Notes under the pieces: model-generated | Databases searched by the model: none | What the model was told of the DNA's origin: nothing | Seen by the model: only the letters and a program-made list of their open reading frames with translations | Shown: positions 18,646 to 27,875 of the stretch, one piece after another | How the letters are laid out: each line of letters starts with the position of its first letter | Position numbering within the stretch: position 1 is the first letter of the stretch | Origin: Meridianimarinicoccus roseus | Lineage (GTDB): Bacteria > Pseudomonadota > Alphaproteobacteria > Rhodobacterales > Rhodobacteraceae | Reading direction: 5' to 3' | Assembly (NCBI RefSeq): GCF_003172915.1 | Contig: NZ_QGKU01000038.1 | Span: forward strand, 62,001-126,000 | DNA: 64,000 nucleotides | Made by a program: the position numbers and the translations under genes

Positions 18646-19632
18646 TCAGAGTCCTTCGGTTTTTGGGGGCGCGTCGAACAGGCCGGGCGGCCTCGACGCA
18701 TCGGCCCGCGTGGCGGGCGGAAGCAGGTCTTCGGCGATCGCGCGCACGATGGGCTGCGCCTCCGCGGCGGTCATGCCTGGCTGCAGGCGCGGGTCGTAGA
18801 GCACGGCCAGCATCAGAGCGTCCTGCGCGGTCAGCAGCGCGAATTCCTCGTCATCGTTGAAGATCGACGGTCGCGCGGCAGGGCTGTCATTGGCCAGCCC
18901 GAGGCCTTGCGCGATCTCCTCGTGGAAGCAGGACCGGCGCAGCAGCGGCGGGTGTTCCGCGCGGATCACGCCGATCGCGCGGCGATAGACATAGGGCTGG
19001 TCGTCGGTGGAAAACGCGATCATCAGGCAGAAGGTGGAGGGTGGCATCTCGGTCACCGCGCGCACCACGCCGTTTGAAAGGCCCGGCACCATCTCGAGAA
19101 GTTTCGGGCCAAGCGCACGGCGTTCGTCCTCGTCCACGACGAAAACGGTCATGTTGCCGTCGCCGGTCACATCGGTGATCGCATGGCCCGAGGCATCGGC
19201 CAGCCGGTCGGCCAGCGCCGCGACGGTGGAACGGTCGCGCTTGCGGGTCTCGTCGTCCACGGATGCCCCAAAGGCAAGGCCGATCTCGACCCGATCCTGC
19301 CAGCGTCGCAGCGGGCTGGCCGTCTCGCGCGCGATGATCCGGTCCGAGATCGGCACGAATTCGTCGAACAGCGCTATGCGCATGAAGTTCTCGGTCAGCG
19401 TACGACTGTCGAAGGGCGTGTCCGGGCCACCGCCGTCGGTGCGCAGCAAGCCGCGGTTCAGGAGGTCCTGTTCCACTCTCGCGTAGCGCAGCACAAGCGC
19501 CGCGCTATCGGCCGATCGCTGATAGGGCGCGCGCTGTTCCGGCACCGGGGATCGCACGACGTCGTCGATCGGCTCGGGCGCCGGGATCTGCGCCGCGCAG
19601 CCCGCAAGCAGCCCGGCCATTGCCAGCCGCAT
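18646..19632 (-). CDS. DUF2927 lipoprotein
   Basis: A lipoprotein of 328 residues: MRLAMAGLLAGCAAQIP gives a short signal with lipobox LAGC. The central and C-terminal part fits DUF2927, including the FHEEIAQGLGLANDSP segment with a metalloprotease-like HEE and the PSIFNDDEEFALLTAQD stretch. The start at 19632, 28 bases after the telA stop, is chosen because it makes the lipobox; the longer frame reads back through telA. Function is unknown; HExx-like residues suggest, but do not show, a peptidase. Confidence 0.7.
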   Translation of the reverse strand: MRLAMAGLLAGCAAQIPAPEPIDDVVRSPVPEQRAPYQRSADSAALVLRYARVEQDLLNRGLLRTDGGGPDTPFDSRTLTENFMRIALFDEFVPISDRIIARETASPLRRWQDRVEIGLAFGASVDDETRKRDRSTVAALADRLADASGHAITDVTGDGNMTVFVVDEDERRALGPKLLEMVPGLSNGVVRAVTEMPPSTFCLMIAFSTDDQPYVYRRAIGVIRAEHPPLLRRSCFHEEIAQGLGLANDSPAARPSIFNDDEEFALLTAQDALMLAVLYDPRLQPGMTAAEAQPIVRAIAEDLLPPATRADASRPPGLFDAPPKTEGL

Positions 19633-19660
19633 CGCATGGGACGGCAGCGCGCGCACCGGG

Positions 19661-20827
19661 TCAGGCAGCCGGGCTGCCCGCTGTCGCGGCCTTGGCCGAG
19701 GCGAGCGTGGTTCGCAGTTCGGCCTCCATCTTTTGCAGTTCCTGTTCGGCGGCGGCGCGGCTCGCCTTGCCTGCATCGGCGATCTGAAGGCTTTCCTGGA
19801 TCGTTGCGACAAGATCGTCATTGGCCTGCTTGACCGCGGCAATGTCGAACACGCCGCGTTCGATCTGCTCGCGTACGGTCTTGTTGGCGCTGCGCAGGTT
19901 GGCGGCGTTCGCGGTCAGCAATTCGTTGGTCAGGTCGTTCGCTTCCTTCACCGCGCTGGCGGCTTCGGACGATCGCTGGATCGTGACCGCCTGTGCCAGT
20001 TGCGTTTCCCAAAGCGGTACGGTGTTCACGAGGGTCGAGTTGATCTTGGTAATCAGCGACTTGTCGTTTTCCTGCACCAGCCGGATCGACGGCAGGCTCT
20101 GCATCGTGACCTGACGGGTCAGCTTTAGGTCGTGGACCCTGCGTTCAAGATCGTCCCGCGCCGAGCGCAGGTCGCGCAGTTCCTGTGCCGCCATCATCTT
20201 CTCGTCCGGCGCGACGCTGTTCAACTCGGCCTCCTTGGTGGGGATCACCTTGCCGTCAAGTTCCGCCAGCTTCTGGGTGCCAGCCGCGATGTAGAGCGCC
20301 AGTTCGTCATAGAAATTCAGCGTCTTTTCATAGAGTTTGTCGAGGGACTTAATGTCCTTCAGCAGTTGATGCTCGTGGCCCAGCAGCGTGTCGGTGATGT
20401 TGTCGATCTGGCCCTGCACGGTTTCGTAGCGGGCCATGAACTGCGCGACGGGGGCTGCCTTGCCGGTCAGGCGGTCCCACCAGGACCGCTTGCGGTTCGG
20501 GTCCAGTTCCTCGACCGAGAAGCCGCGGATCGTGCTGACGATCTCGCGCAGGCTTTCGCCCGCGGGGCCAACGTCCTTGTTGCGCACATCGGCCAGCATG
20601 GCCTGGCTGATTTCCTGCAACTCGGCCTGCGCGCGGGATCCGAAGGCGATGATCGACCCGGTATCGGCGATGTCCAGTTCGGACATGCGCCGGGCAACTT
20701 CGCCGCTGACGGCCGGATCGGCGGTATCGGGCAGCGCGTCGGCGTCGAGGGGGGCGGGCAGCGGCGCCGCGACTTGTGCGACCAGTGCTACGTCTTGTTC
20801 GGCCTTCGTCTTGATGTCCTGCGACAT
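19661..20827 (-). CDS. telA: TelA-family toxic anion resistance protein
   Basis: 388 residues, almost wholly helical with long coiled-coil stretches. Family marks include SIIAFGSRAQAELQEISQAML, WWDRLTGKA, LLKDIKSLDKLYEKTLNFYDELALYI, LPSIRLVQENDKSLITKINSTLVNTVPLWETQLAQA. TelA proteins are linked to tellurite and cell-wall antibiotic resistance, mechanism unclear. XpaC-TelA pairs are a recurring operon, as here (XpaC 27 bases upstream). The C terminus is alanine-rich. Confidence 0.88.
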   Translation of the reverse strand: MSQDIKTKAEQDVALVAQVAAPLPAPLDADALPDTADPAVSGEVARRMSELDIADTGSIIAFGSRAQAELQEISQAMLADVRNKDVGPAGESLREIVSTIRGFSVEELDPNRKRSWWDRLTGKAAPVAQFMARYETVQGQIDNITDTLLGHEHQLLKDIKSLDKLYEKTLNFYDELALYIAAGTQKLAELDGKVIPTKEAELNSVAPDEKMMAAQELRDLRSARDDLERRVHDLKLTRQVTMQSLPSIRLVQENDKSLITKINSTLVNTVPLWETQLAQAVTIQRSSEAASAVKEANDLTNELLTANAANLRSANKTVREQIERGVFDIAAVKQANDDLVATIQESLQIADAGKASRAAAEQELQKMEAELRTTLASAKAATAGSPAA

Positions 20828-20854
20828 GGTCTTCTCCGGGCTCAGATAACGGGA

Positions 20855-21730
20855 TCAGGAAACGGGCATTTCACGGGCAAGGCGTTCGCGCAGCACTTCG
20901 ATCTCGACATCGAGGTCGGTGCGGTCGTCCAGCAAGAGGGTGTCTGTCTTGCTGGCGTAATTGGCTTCCAGATCGCCCAGAAGCGCCAGATAATCTGCCC
21001 GTGCCTGCGGGTCGCGGTTGCGCGCGAAAAGGTCGGCGAACTTGACCGTCGCATCGCGCGCACCCAAAAGGTAGACCCCCATGAAGCGGCGGGCCTTGCC
21101 AAGATCGCGCGGATCATCCTCGATCGCGCGAAACATCTTCCGGGCGGTGCGCTTGAATTCCTCGACCCGGCCCGACAATTCCCGGTCGCCCGCCCGCGCG
21201 ATGGCGCCGGTCATGGCGGCAAGATGCGCCTCGGCCTCCTGCACGGCTCGGTCCACCCGTTCGCTTTGCACCCGGTCAGCCCCTTCGGCGCCGCCGATAC
21301 CCTTGTCGCGCAGCGGATCAGGGCCGAACGCGCCGAAATGCAGCAGCCCGCCCAATCCGCCGAACACCACCGCGCTGGTCAGGCTGCCGTCGCCCAGCCC
21401 GGCAAGCGCCAGCCCCGTGCCGGTCAGCACGCTTGCGAAGATCTTGCGCGGGATCGCGGGCTTGCGCGCCACCTTGCGCGCCTCGAAGGCCTCCTGGGCG
21501 GTGATCCCCTCGCGGGTCAGCCACGCCGCCAGCATCAGCGCGCCGAAACAGCCAAGGTTCAGCGCCAGTCCGACCGGGTCCGACCGGAATGCGGAAACGA
21601 GGAACGGGAAGGGCAGCACAAACAGCAGGTTCGCGCGTGCGCCCACGCGGCTGCGCCGGGTGTCGGCGACCGGGCCGACTGGCTGCGCCGCAGCGCCCGG
21701 ACTGTATTTGCCGCCGTACTTGCGCGCCAT
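20855..21730 (-). CDS. XpaC-family membrane protein
   Basis: 291 residues of the family named for 5-bromo-4-chloroindolyl phosphate hydrolysis. Two or three membrane segments lie at about 34-50, 56-70 and 95-125 (NLLFVLPFPFLVSAF; LGCFGALMLAAWL; a Gly-rich SVLTGTGLALAGLG segment), followed by a cytoplasmic helical domain (EEFKRTARKMFRAIEDDPRDLGKARRFM region). The start ATG at 21730 shares its A with the TGA of a 27-residue ORF upstream (TGATG), so translation is probably coupled. The longer frame upstream is the other reading of that small gene. Confidence 0.75.
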   Translation of the reverse strand: MARKYGGKYSPGAAAQPVGPVADTRRSRVGARANLLFVLPFPFLVSAFRSDPVGLALNLGCFGALMLAAWLTREGITAQEAFEARKVARKPAIPRKIFASVLTGTGLALAGLGDGSLTSAVVFGGLGGLLHFGAFGPDPLRDKGIGGAEGADRVQSERVDRAVQEAEAHLAAMTGAIARAGDRELSGRVEEFKRTARKMFRAIEDDPRDLGKARRFMGVYLLGARDATVKFADLFARNRDPQARADYLALLGDLEANYASKTDTLLLDDRTDLDVEIEVLRERLAREMPVS

Positions 21731-21813
21731 CACACCGCCCCCGAAACCGCCGCATACAGAACGAGCGCGACCAGCAGCGCGTAGGACAGTTTCTGCAACC
21801 CAGAGGCGGACAT
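21730..21813 (-). CDS. 27-residue single-pass membrane peptide
   Basis: A small gene too short for usual ORF calling. It starts at the ATG at 21813, behind a strong AAGGAG ribosome site 6 bases upstream, and its TGA overlaps the xpaC ATG. The peptide begins MSASGLQKLSYALLV and continues as one hydrophobic helix ending AAVSGAV. It is the first gene of the xpaC-telA operon. The ribosome site, coupling and membrane-helix composition argue for real translation; function is unknown. Confidence 0.65.
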   Translation of the reverse strand: MSASGLQKLSYALLVALVLYAAVSGAV

Positions 21814-21876
21814 GGCGGACTCCTTCGTCATCCCGGTGATAGGCAACCACAGCCCGCGCGCAAAGTGAAGATGCGG

Positions 21877-22794
21877 TTATGCCCCCTTGCGCGGTCCTGC
21901 GGGTCTTCGCGTGCGTTTCGGCTTCGGCTTGGCCACTGCCTCGCCGCCGCTGCCGAGGCCAAGCTGGTCGCGCATGACGCGAGGCTTGACTTCCTCCACC
22001 GCGCCGGGGGCCAGGTCGCTCAGCTGGAACGGACCATAGCTGACGCGGATCAGCCGGTTGACCGTCATCCCGATGCTGTCCATCGCGCGTCGGATCTCGC
22101 GGTTGCGGCCCTCGCGCAGCGCCACGGTCAGCCAGGCGTTGGCGCCTTGCTGCCGGTCCAGCGTCACCGCCATGGGCTGAAACCGCTCGCCATCCACCGT
22201 GATGCCCTTGCGCAGCGGGTCGAACTGCGGATCGAGCGGTGAACCCTTGATACGCACCCGATACTTGCGCACCCAGCCAGTGCTGGGCAATTCCAGTCTC
22301 CGCTTGATGTCGCCATCATTGGTCAGCAACAGAAGCCCTTCAGAATTCAGGTCCAGCCGCCCGATGCTTACGACGCGGGGCATGTCCGCAGGCAGGGCGT
22401 CGAACACCGTTTTGCGGCCCTTCTCGTCGCGGGTCGTGGTCACGAGGCCGGAGGGCTTGTGATACAGCCACAGGCGCGGCCCTTCGGGTTCGGCCAGCGC
22501 CTTGCCGTCCAGCGTGATGCGGTCGCGCGCCGTCACGTTGAGTGCCGGGCTGTCAATGCGCTTGCCATTCACGGTGACCCGGCCCTGAAGAACGATCTTT
22601 TCGGCATCACGGCGCGAGGCGACACCGGCGCGGGCGAGCGCCTTGGCGATCCGTTCGCCCTTCGCGGCGGTCTGGGGGCCGCCGACCGGGTCGGGTTTGG
22701 ACGCTGTGCCGCCCGGTTTGACGGGGCGGGCAGCGCGGGCTGGCCGGGCCGGGTTCGGGCGCGGGGCGCGGCGGGGGTGGGACGGGTCTGACAT
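21877..22794 (-). CDS. rluB: 23S rRNA pseudouridine synthase, RluB family
   Basis: 305 residues. A basic Pro/Arg-rich N-terminal tail (about 45 residues) precedes an S4 RNA-binding domain (RIAKALARAGVASRRDAEKIV, about 48-68) and the RsuA/RluB catalytic domain with the aspartate in GRLDLNSEGLLLLTNDG (about 148-164), and the VALREGRNREIRRAMDSIGM motif. The C terminus is Lys/Arg-rich. Expected to modify U2605 (E. coli numbering) of 23S rRNA. It is divergent from tadA, 75 bases away. Confidence 0.88.
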   Translation of the reverse strand: MSDPSHPRRAPRPNPARPARAARPVKPGGTASKPDPVGGPQTAAKGERIAKALARAGVASRRDAEKIVLQGRVTVNGKRIDSPALNVTARDRITLDGKALAEPEGPRLWLYHKPSGLVTTTRDEKGRKTVFDALPADMPRVVSIGRLDLNSEGLLLLTNDGDIKRRLELPSTGWVRKYRVRIKGSPLDPQFDPLRKGITVDGERFQPMAVTLDRQQGANAWLTVALREGRNREIRRAMDSIGMTVNRLIRVSYGPFQLSDLAPGAVEEVKPRVMRDQLGLGSGGEAVAKPKPKRTRRPAGPRKGA

Positions 22795-22869
22795 GAAAGC
22801 GCCATAGCGCGGATTGCAGGGCCGCGAAAGCCTGTTGCATTGCGGGCGCGGCTTTGTGCATCTGCCGCC

Positions 22870-23334
22870 ATGAGCCCGTTTACAAGCCACATGCAGGCCG
22901 CCCTGAACGAAGCCCGTACCGCCGCCGCGCGCGGCGAGGTGCCGGTCGGTGCGGTCATCGCCGGGCCAGACGGTACCGTGCTGGCGCGTGCGGGCAACCG
23001 GATGAGGGAATTGCATGACCCCACCGCCCATGCCGAGATCCTTGCGATCCGCGCGGCCTGTGCCGTGCTCGGGTCGGACCGGTTGCCGGGCTGCGCGCTT
23101 TACGTGACGCTGGAACCTTGCGCCATGTGCGCAGGCGCGATCGCGGCGGCGCGGCTGGCGCGGGTATGCTACGGCGCCGCCGATCCGAAGTCGGGCGGCG
23201 TCGCGCAGGGCGCGCGGGTGTTTGACCAGGCGCAAACACATCACCGCCCCGAGGTTTATGACGGCATCGCCGCGACCGAGGCCGAGGCGCTGCTGCGCGC
23301 CTTCTTCGCCGGGCGGCGCGGCGGGCCGGGCTAA
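22870..23334 (+). CDS. tadA: tRNA-specific adenosine deaminase
   Basis: Converts adenosine 34 of tRNA-Arg(ACG) to inosine. 154 residues with zinc/catalytic motifs HAEILAIRAA (about 57-66) and PCAMCAGAI (about 87-95). The start ATG at 22870 gives MSPFTSHMQAALNEA; the longer frame adds ten unrelated residues. Its stop overlaps that of the convergent metallo-hydrolase gene. Confidence 0.93.
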   Translation: MSPFTSHMQAALNEARTAAARGEVPVGAVIAGPDGTVLARAGNRMRELHDPTAHAEILAIRAACAVLGSDRLPGCALYVTLEPCAMCAGAIAAARLARVCYGAADPKSGGVAQGARVFDQAQTHHRPEVYDGIAATEAEALLRAFFAGRRGGPG

Positions 23335-24023
23335 AGCTCCACGGGTTCCAGCACTTCGGGTGTCAGCACCTGGACGCCGGGCAGCGCCTGCACCAGTTTC
23401 TCGGCCGATTGCTCGAGGATCGGGAAGGTGCGGTAGTGGCAGGGGATCACCGTCCTGAAATCGAAGAACCTCTTCGCCGCATAGGCCGCGCGCGCCATGT
23501 CCATGGTGAAATGCCCGCCCGCGCACAAGATCCCGATCTCGGGCCGGTGCAGTGCCTGCATCAGTTCCATGTCCATCGTCACATCGGTATCGCCCGAGAC
23601 ATAGATCGTGCGCCCGCCATGCGCGATCATGAAACCCGCCTCGGCCCCGGCGTAGACCGGCCCGTCGTCGCCCGCGATCGAGGACGAATGCACGGCGGTC
23701 ACCATTGTCACCGCCACGTCGCCCAGCATGACCGTGCCGCCCTTGTTGAAACCGACGCCTTTGATGCCGCGGGTCTTTTCCCAGTGCGCGATCAGATCGA
23801 AGATGCCGACCACCGGGATGCCGGTGGTATGCGCAATATCGAGCGCGTCGTTGGCGTGGTCGAAATGTGCGTGGGTCAGCAGCAGGTGCGTGGCCCCCGC
23901 GATCGCTTCGCCGCGCCGATCTTCGGGAAAGGCCGGGTTGCCGGTCAGCCACGGGTCCACCAGCAGCACCTGATCCCCGATCTCGATCCGGAAACCGGAA
24001 TGGCCAAGCCATGTGATCTTCAT
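23331..24023 (-). CDS. UPF0173-type metallo-beta-lactamase-fold hydrolase
   Basis: Metal-dependent hydrolase of 230 residues. MKITWLGHSGFRIEIG opens the fold; LLTHAHFDHANDAL (about 48-61) is the HxHxDH metal motif, GDTDVTMDMELM gives the bridging aspartate, and the late histidines are in GGHFTMDMA and PCHYRTFP. Known members act on small substrates that are not well defined. The start at 24023 is canonical. It is convergent with tadA. Confidence 0.85.
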   Translation of the reverse strand: MKITWLGHSGFRIEIGDQVLLVDPWLTGNPAFPEDRRGEAIAGATHLLLTHAHFDHANDALDIAHTTGIPVVGIFDLIAHWEKTRGIKGVGFNKGGTVMLGDVAVTMVTAVHSSSIAGDDGPVYAGAEAGFMIAHGGRTIYVSGDTDVTMDMELMQALHRPEIGILCAGGHFTMDMARAAYAAKRFFDFRTVIPCHYRTFPILEQSAEKLVQALPGVQVLTPEVLEPVEL

Positions 24024-24071
24024 GTCGAACTCCCTATCTGTTTGCGGAAAGCATAGCAGCGGAGCGCGAGG

Positions 24072-24743
24072 ATGGAATGGACACGGCAGATCGACGGGTA
24101 TTGCGAAAGGGTGGACCCGTCCTACTGGGCTGAACCTGTCAACGCGGTGACGAACGCCGCCTTCCTGATCGCGGCCTTTGTGATGTGGCGGCGCACCCGC
24201 GGCGCGCGGCTGCCGCTGGCTAATGCGCTGGTGATCGTGCTGGCGCTGATCGGGGTCGGATCTTACCTTTTTCACACCCATGCTCAGGTCTGGTCGGCCT
24301 TCGCCGACAGCGGCATGATCGCGGTCTTCGCCGTTCTCTTCGTGTTCGCGGCCAACCGTGATTTCTGGGGCCTGAAGGGGTGGCGCGCCTATGCGGCGAC
24401 AGCGCTGTTCGTGCCCTACGTGGCGCTGACGGTGCCGCTGTTCGACCGCCTGCCGTTCTTTTCGATCTCGTCGGGCTACTGGCCGCTGCCGCTGCTGATG
24501 CTGCTTTATGGGCTGGGCCTGCGGCGCCGCGCGGCCGCGACGGGGCGGGGTCTCATGATCGCGGCGGGGATCTGCGCGCTGTCGCTGACTTTCCGGTCGC
24601 TCGACATGCCGCTTTGCGCGACGCTGCCGCTGGGTACGCATTTCGTCTGGCATATCCTGAACGGGTTTCTGCTGGGCTGGATGATCGAGGTCTACCTGCG
24701 CCACATGCGCGGCCCGCTTGCAGCAGCCCTGCGGCATGGGTAA
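24072..24743 (+). CDS. Alkaline ceramidase-like membrane protein
   Basis: 223 residues with about seven membrane segments, fitting the ceramidase/CREST hydrolase superfamily. The signature residues are present: YCERVDPSYWAEPVNAVTN (residues about 11-29), GSYLFHTHAQVWS (Ser and His, about 62-74), the following Asp in FADSGMIAV, and the two-histidine GTHFVWHILNG near the C terminus. Members are integral-membrane amidases of ceramide-like lipids; a bacterial substrate is unproven. It lies just upstream of gatC. Confidence 0.72.
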   Translation: MEWTRQIDGYCERVDPSYWAEPVNAVTNAAFLIAAFVMWRRTRGARLPLANALVIVLALIGVGSYLFHTHAQVWSAFADSGMIAVFAVLFVFAANRDFWGLKGWRAYAATALFVPYVALTVPLFDRLPFFSISSGYWPLPLLMLLYGLGLRRRAAATGRGLMIAAGICALSLTFRSLDMPLCATLPLGTHFVWHILNGFLLGWMIEVYLRHMRGPLAAALRHG

Positions 24744-24776
24744 AGCGGGGGCCGACGCAGGAAACGGAGACAAGGC

Positions 24777-25064
24777 ATGTCGATCGACCATGAGACCGCC
24801 GCCAAAGTGGCGAAGCTTGCCCGGATCAGGGTGGAGCCGGACGCGCTGCCCGCCCTCGCGGACGAGTTCAATACGATCCTCGGCTTTATCGAGCAGCTGG
24901 GTGAGGTCGATGTCGACGGGGTGGAGCCGATGACCAGCGTCACGCCGATGCGCCTGAAGCGGCGCGACGACGTGGTGACGGATGGCGACCAGCAGCGGGC
25001 GGTTCTGGCCAACGCACCCGATGCCCGCGAAGGGTTCTTCGCCGTGCCGAAAGTGGTGGAATGA
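24777..25064 (+). CDS. gatC: Glu-tRNA(Gln)/Asp-tRNA(Asn) amidotransferase subunit C
   Basis: 95-residue subunit that stabilises the GatCAB amidotransferase. [17 protein letters not shown] start and the [11 protein letters not shown] helix and VEPMTSV segment are typical; the C terminus [17 protein letters not shown] is the conserved GatC end. Its stop overlaps the start of gatA. gatB is not in the window. Confidence 0.93.
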   Translation: MSIDHETAAKVAKLARIRVEPDALPALADEFNTILGFIEQLGEVDVDGVEPMTSVTPMRLKRRDDVVTDGDQQRAVLANAPDAREGFFAVPKVVE

Positions 25065-26551
25065 TGAGCGAGTTGACCCGACTGACGATTGCCGGGGCGC
25101 GCGATGCGCTGCGCGCCGGAGATCTCACCGCCGCCGATCTGACCGAGGCCTGCCTTACGGAGATCGAAGGCGCTGATGCGCTCAATGCCTTCGTGCACCA
25201 CACGCCCGACATGGCTCGCCAGCAGGCCGCCAAGGCGGATGCCCGGCTTCGCTCGGGCGATGCGCCCGCCATGTGCGGCATTCCGCTGGGCATCAAGGAC
25301 CTGTTCTGCACGAAGGGCGTGGCGTCGCAGGCGGCGTCGCACATCCTTGGCGGGTTCAAGCCCGAATACGAAAGCACAGTCACCGCGAAGCTTTGGGAAG
25401 CGGGCGCGGTGATGCTGGGCAAGCTGAACATGGACGAATTCGCCATGGGCTCCAGCAACGAAACCTCGGCCTATGGCGATGTTGTAAACCCGTGGCGGCG
25501 CAACGGGACCGACACCGCGCTGACACCCGGGGGCTCGTCCGGCGGGTCCGCCGCGGCGGTGGCGGCCGATCTTTGCCTCGCCGCGACGGGCACCGACACC
25601 GGCGGGTCGATCCGTCAGCCCGCCGCCTTCACTGGCATCACCGGCTTGAAACCGACCTACGGGCGCTGCTCGCGCTGGGGGATCATTGCCTTCGCGTCCT
25701 CGCTCGACCAGGCCGGGCCGATGACCAAGTCGGTTCGAGACGCCGCGATCATGCTGCAGGCGATGGCCGGCCACGACGCGAAGGACAGCACTAGCGCCGA
25801 CATTCCGGTGCCGGACTTCGAGGCCGCGCTGACCGGCGACATCCGTGGCCGCAAGATCGGCCTGCCGCGCGAATACCGCATGGACGGTATGCCTGCCGAG
25901 ATCGAGAAGCTGTGGGCGACGGGCGCCGAGATGCTGCGCGATGCCGGGGCCGAGGTGGTGGACATCTCCCTGCCGCACACGAAGTACGCTTTGCCGACCT
26001 ACTACGTGATCGCGCCAGCCGAAGCCTCGTCGAACCTCGCGCGCTATGACGGCGTGCGCTTCGGGCACCGGGCGAAGCTGTCGCAGGGCGACGGCATCAC
26101 GGAGATGTACGAGAAAACCCGCGCAGAGGGCTTCGGCGCGGAGGTGCAGCGCCGCGTGATGGTCGGCACTTACGTGCTGTCGGCGGGGTTCTACGACGCC
26201 TACTACAACAAGGCGCGCAAGGTCCGCACGCTGATCAAGCGCGACTTCGAACAGGTGTTCGCGGACGGGATCGACGCAATCCTGACACCGGCCACGCCGT
26301 CGGCGGCGTTCGGACTGGGCGAGATGGCCAGCGCGGACCCGGTGCAGATGTACCTCAACGACGTTTTCACCGTGACCGTGAACCTTGCGGGTCTGCCGGG
26401 TATCTCGGTGCCTGCGGGGCAGGACCAGCGCGGGCTGCCGCTGGGTCTGCAACTGATCGGCAAGCCCTGGGAGGAGGGCGATCTGCTGAACCATGCGCTG
26501 GTGCTGGAACAGGCGGCGGGCTTCGCGGCCCGGCCGGACCGGTGGTGGTAG
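25061..26551 (+). CDS. gatA: Glu-tRNA(Gln) amidotransferase subunit A
   Basis: Glutaminase subunit of GatCAB, 496 residues. The amidase triad is seen: lysine in [12 protein letters not shown] (about 78), cis-serine and serine in the [15 protein letters not shown] / [11 protein letters not shown] region (about 155-180). The C-terminal [19 protein letters not shown] is family-typical. Start is either of two tandem ATGs (25061, 25064), overlapping the gatC stop by 4 or 1 bases. The end overlaps the next gene by 10 bases. Confidence 0.95.
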   Translation: MMSELTRLTIAGARDALRAGDLTAADLTEACLTEIEGADALNAFVHHTPDMARQQAAKADARLRSGDAPAMCGIPLGIKDLFCTKGVASQAASHILGGFKPEYESTVTAKLWEAGAVMLGKLNMDEFAMGSSNETSAYGDVVNPWRRNGTDTALTPGGSSGGSAAAVAADLCLAATGTDTGGSIRQPAAFTGITGLKPTYGRCSRWGIIAFASSLDQAGPMTKSVRDAAIMLQAMAGHDAKDSTSADIPVPDFEAALTGDIRGRKIGLPREYRMDGMPAEIEKLWATGAEMLRDAGAEVVDISLPHTKYALPTYYVIAPAEASSNLARYDGVRFGHRAKLSQGDGITEMYEKTRAEGFGAEVQRRVMVGTYVLSAGFYDAYYNKARKVRTLIKRDFEQVFADGIDAILTPATPSAAFGLGEMASADPVQMYLNDVFTVTVNLAGLPGISVPAGQDQRGLPLGLQLIGKPWEEGDLLNHALVLEQAAGFAARPDRWW

Positions 26552-27156
26552 ACGGGCTGCGCCGCGCGGCGGGAGTGCTGCTGCCTGCGGCTTTGCTTGC
26601 GCTTGGCGCCTGCGCGCCGACCTACGGGCCGGACGACACAGTATCGCTGACGCCGGTCGGTGCTGAGGCACGCGCAGCGCGCGACGCGGCCCTGCGCGGC
26701 CCCAGTACGACGGCGCAGGTGGGAAACCCCTCTGCTGCTGCCACGGCTACCTCAACCGCCGCCGGGCAGCCGCTGGACGTGCGCCCTGGCCGCCTTGGGG
26801 ACGATGCAACGTTCACCGGCGGAGCGGTGCCGCAACTCGCCGCGACACCGCCAGCGGCCAGCTATACCGAAGTCGCTCCGCGCCCGGTGCCGCAGCGTCT
26901 GTCCGGGCAAGGTCCTGGCGTCGTCGCCTATGCGCTCGCCACCGATCACCCGGTCGGCCAACCGGTCCACGCGCGCAACGCCCTCTCGACGGAACGCACG
27001 GTGCGCGCCTGCGCCCGCTATGCTTCGGACGATCTGGCGCAGGCCGCCTTCCTGAACGCGGGCGGCCCGGAGCGGGACGGGCAGGGGCTCGATCCCGACG
27101 GGGACGGCTATGCCTGCGGCTGGGACCCGGCGCGCTTCCGCAACGCGATCCGGTGA
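26542..27156 (+). CDS. Lipoprotein with excalibur-like calcium-binding end
   Basis: 204 residues with a GTG start inside the gatA end. A signal with lipobox (LLALGAC) is followed by a long Ala/Pro/Thr-rich low-complexity region (about 40-130). The C terminus reads [17 protein letters not shown], close to the excalibur/EF-hand-like calcium motif. It overlaps the amidase gene by 4 bases (GTGA). A surface or cell-wall role is likely from the lipobox and the amidase neighbour; nothing more specific can be said. Confidence 0.65.
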   Translation: MVVDGLRRAAGVLLPAALLALGACAPTYGPDDTVSLTPVGAEARAARDAALRGPSTTAQVGNPSAAATATSTAAGQPLDVRPGRLGDDATFTGGAVPQLAATPPAASYTEVAPRPVPQRLSGQGPGVVAYALATDHPVGQPVHARNALSTERTVRACARYASDDLAQAAFLNAGGPERDGQGLDPDGDGYACGWDPARFRNAIR

Positions 27157-27848
27157 CAGACGCGGCGTTGTGGCACCCCTCGCCGAATTCCGGTGAGCGG
27201 CGGGGCGGCGCACGGCCCGACCTGATTGTCCTGCACTATACCGCGATGGGGAGCGCTGAGGTTGCTCTGGCACGTCTGTGCGATCCGGACGCCGGGGTCT
27301 CGGCGCACTACCTGATCGGCCGCTGCGGCACCTGTTGGCAGATGGTGGACGAAGCCGCGCGCGCCTGGCACGCCGGGTCCGGTGCCTGGGGCGAAGTCTG
27401 CGACGTCAACTCCCGCTCCATCGGGATCGAGCTGGACAATGACGGGCATAGCCCGTTCTCCGCCCCGATGATGGATGCACTCGTGCCGCTGCTGCGCGGG
27501 ATCATGGCGCGCTGGTCTATCCCCCCGCTGCGGGTGATCGGCCATTCCGACATGGCCCCGGGCCGCAAGTTCGACCCCGGACCGCGATTCGACTGGCGCA
27601 GGCTTGCACGCGAAGGCGTGTCGGTCTGGCCCGAGGACACCGCCGACCCTGACGGGGAAGACCCCGGGCCGGAGGCGCGGCTGGCCGACCGCGTGGACGG
27701 GCTGCTGCGCGAGTTCGGCTACGCGTCCGGCACCGCGCAGGAGCGACTTGGCGCCTTCCGCGACAGGTTCCGCCCCGGTGCGCGGGGGGCGGCCAGCATG
27801 GCCGACGTCCAAATCGCCATGCGGCTGAAGCTGATCGCGGGCGCTTGA
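27153..27848 (+). CDS. N-acetylmuramoyl-L-alanine amidase
   Basis: Amidase_2 (PGRP-like) peptidoglycan amidase of 231 residues, GTG start. Zinc and catalytic residues are seen in LIVLHYTAMGS (His, about 28), IGIELDND (Glu), and GHSDMAPGRKFDPG (His and the Lys-x-x-x-P-G end, about 130-143). The last 60 residues look like a small peptidoglycan-binding helix bundle. No signal peptide is evident, as in cytoplasmic recycling amidases (AmpD/AmiD type); an AmiD-like role is the alternative. Overlaps the lipoprotein stop. Confidence 0.85.
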   Translation: MTDAALWHPSPNSGERRGGARPDLIVLHYTAMGSAEVALARLCDPDAGVSAHYLIGRCGTCWQMVDEAARAWHAGSGAWGEVCDVNSRSIGIELDNDGHSPFSAPMMDALVPLLRGIMARWSIPPLRVIGHSDMAPGRKFDPGPRFDWRRLAREGVSVWPEDTADPDGEDPGPEARLADRVDGLLREFGYASGTAQERLGAFRDRFRPGARGAASMADVQIAMRLKLIAGA

Positions 27849-27875
27849 CGGCGGCTGCCTGCGCGCATAGCGAAC

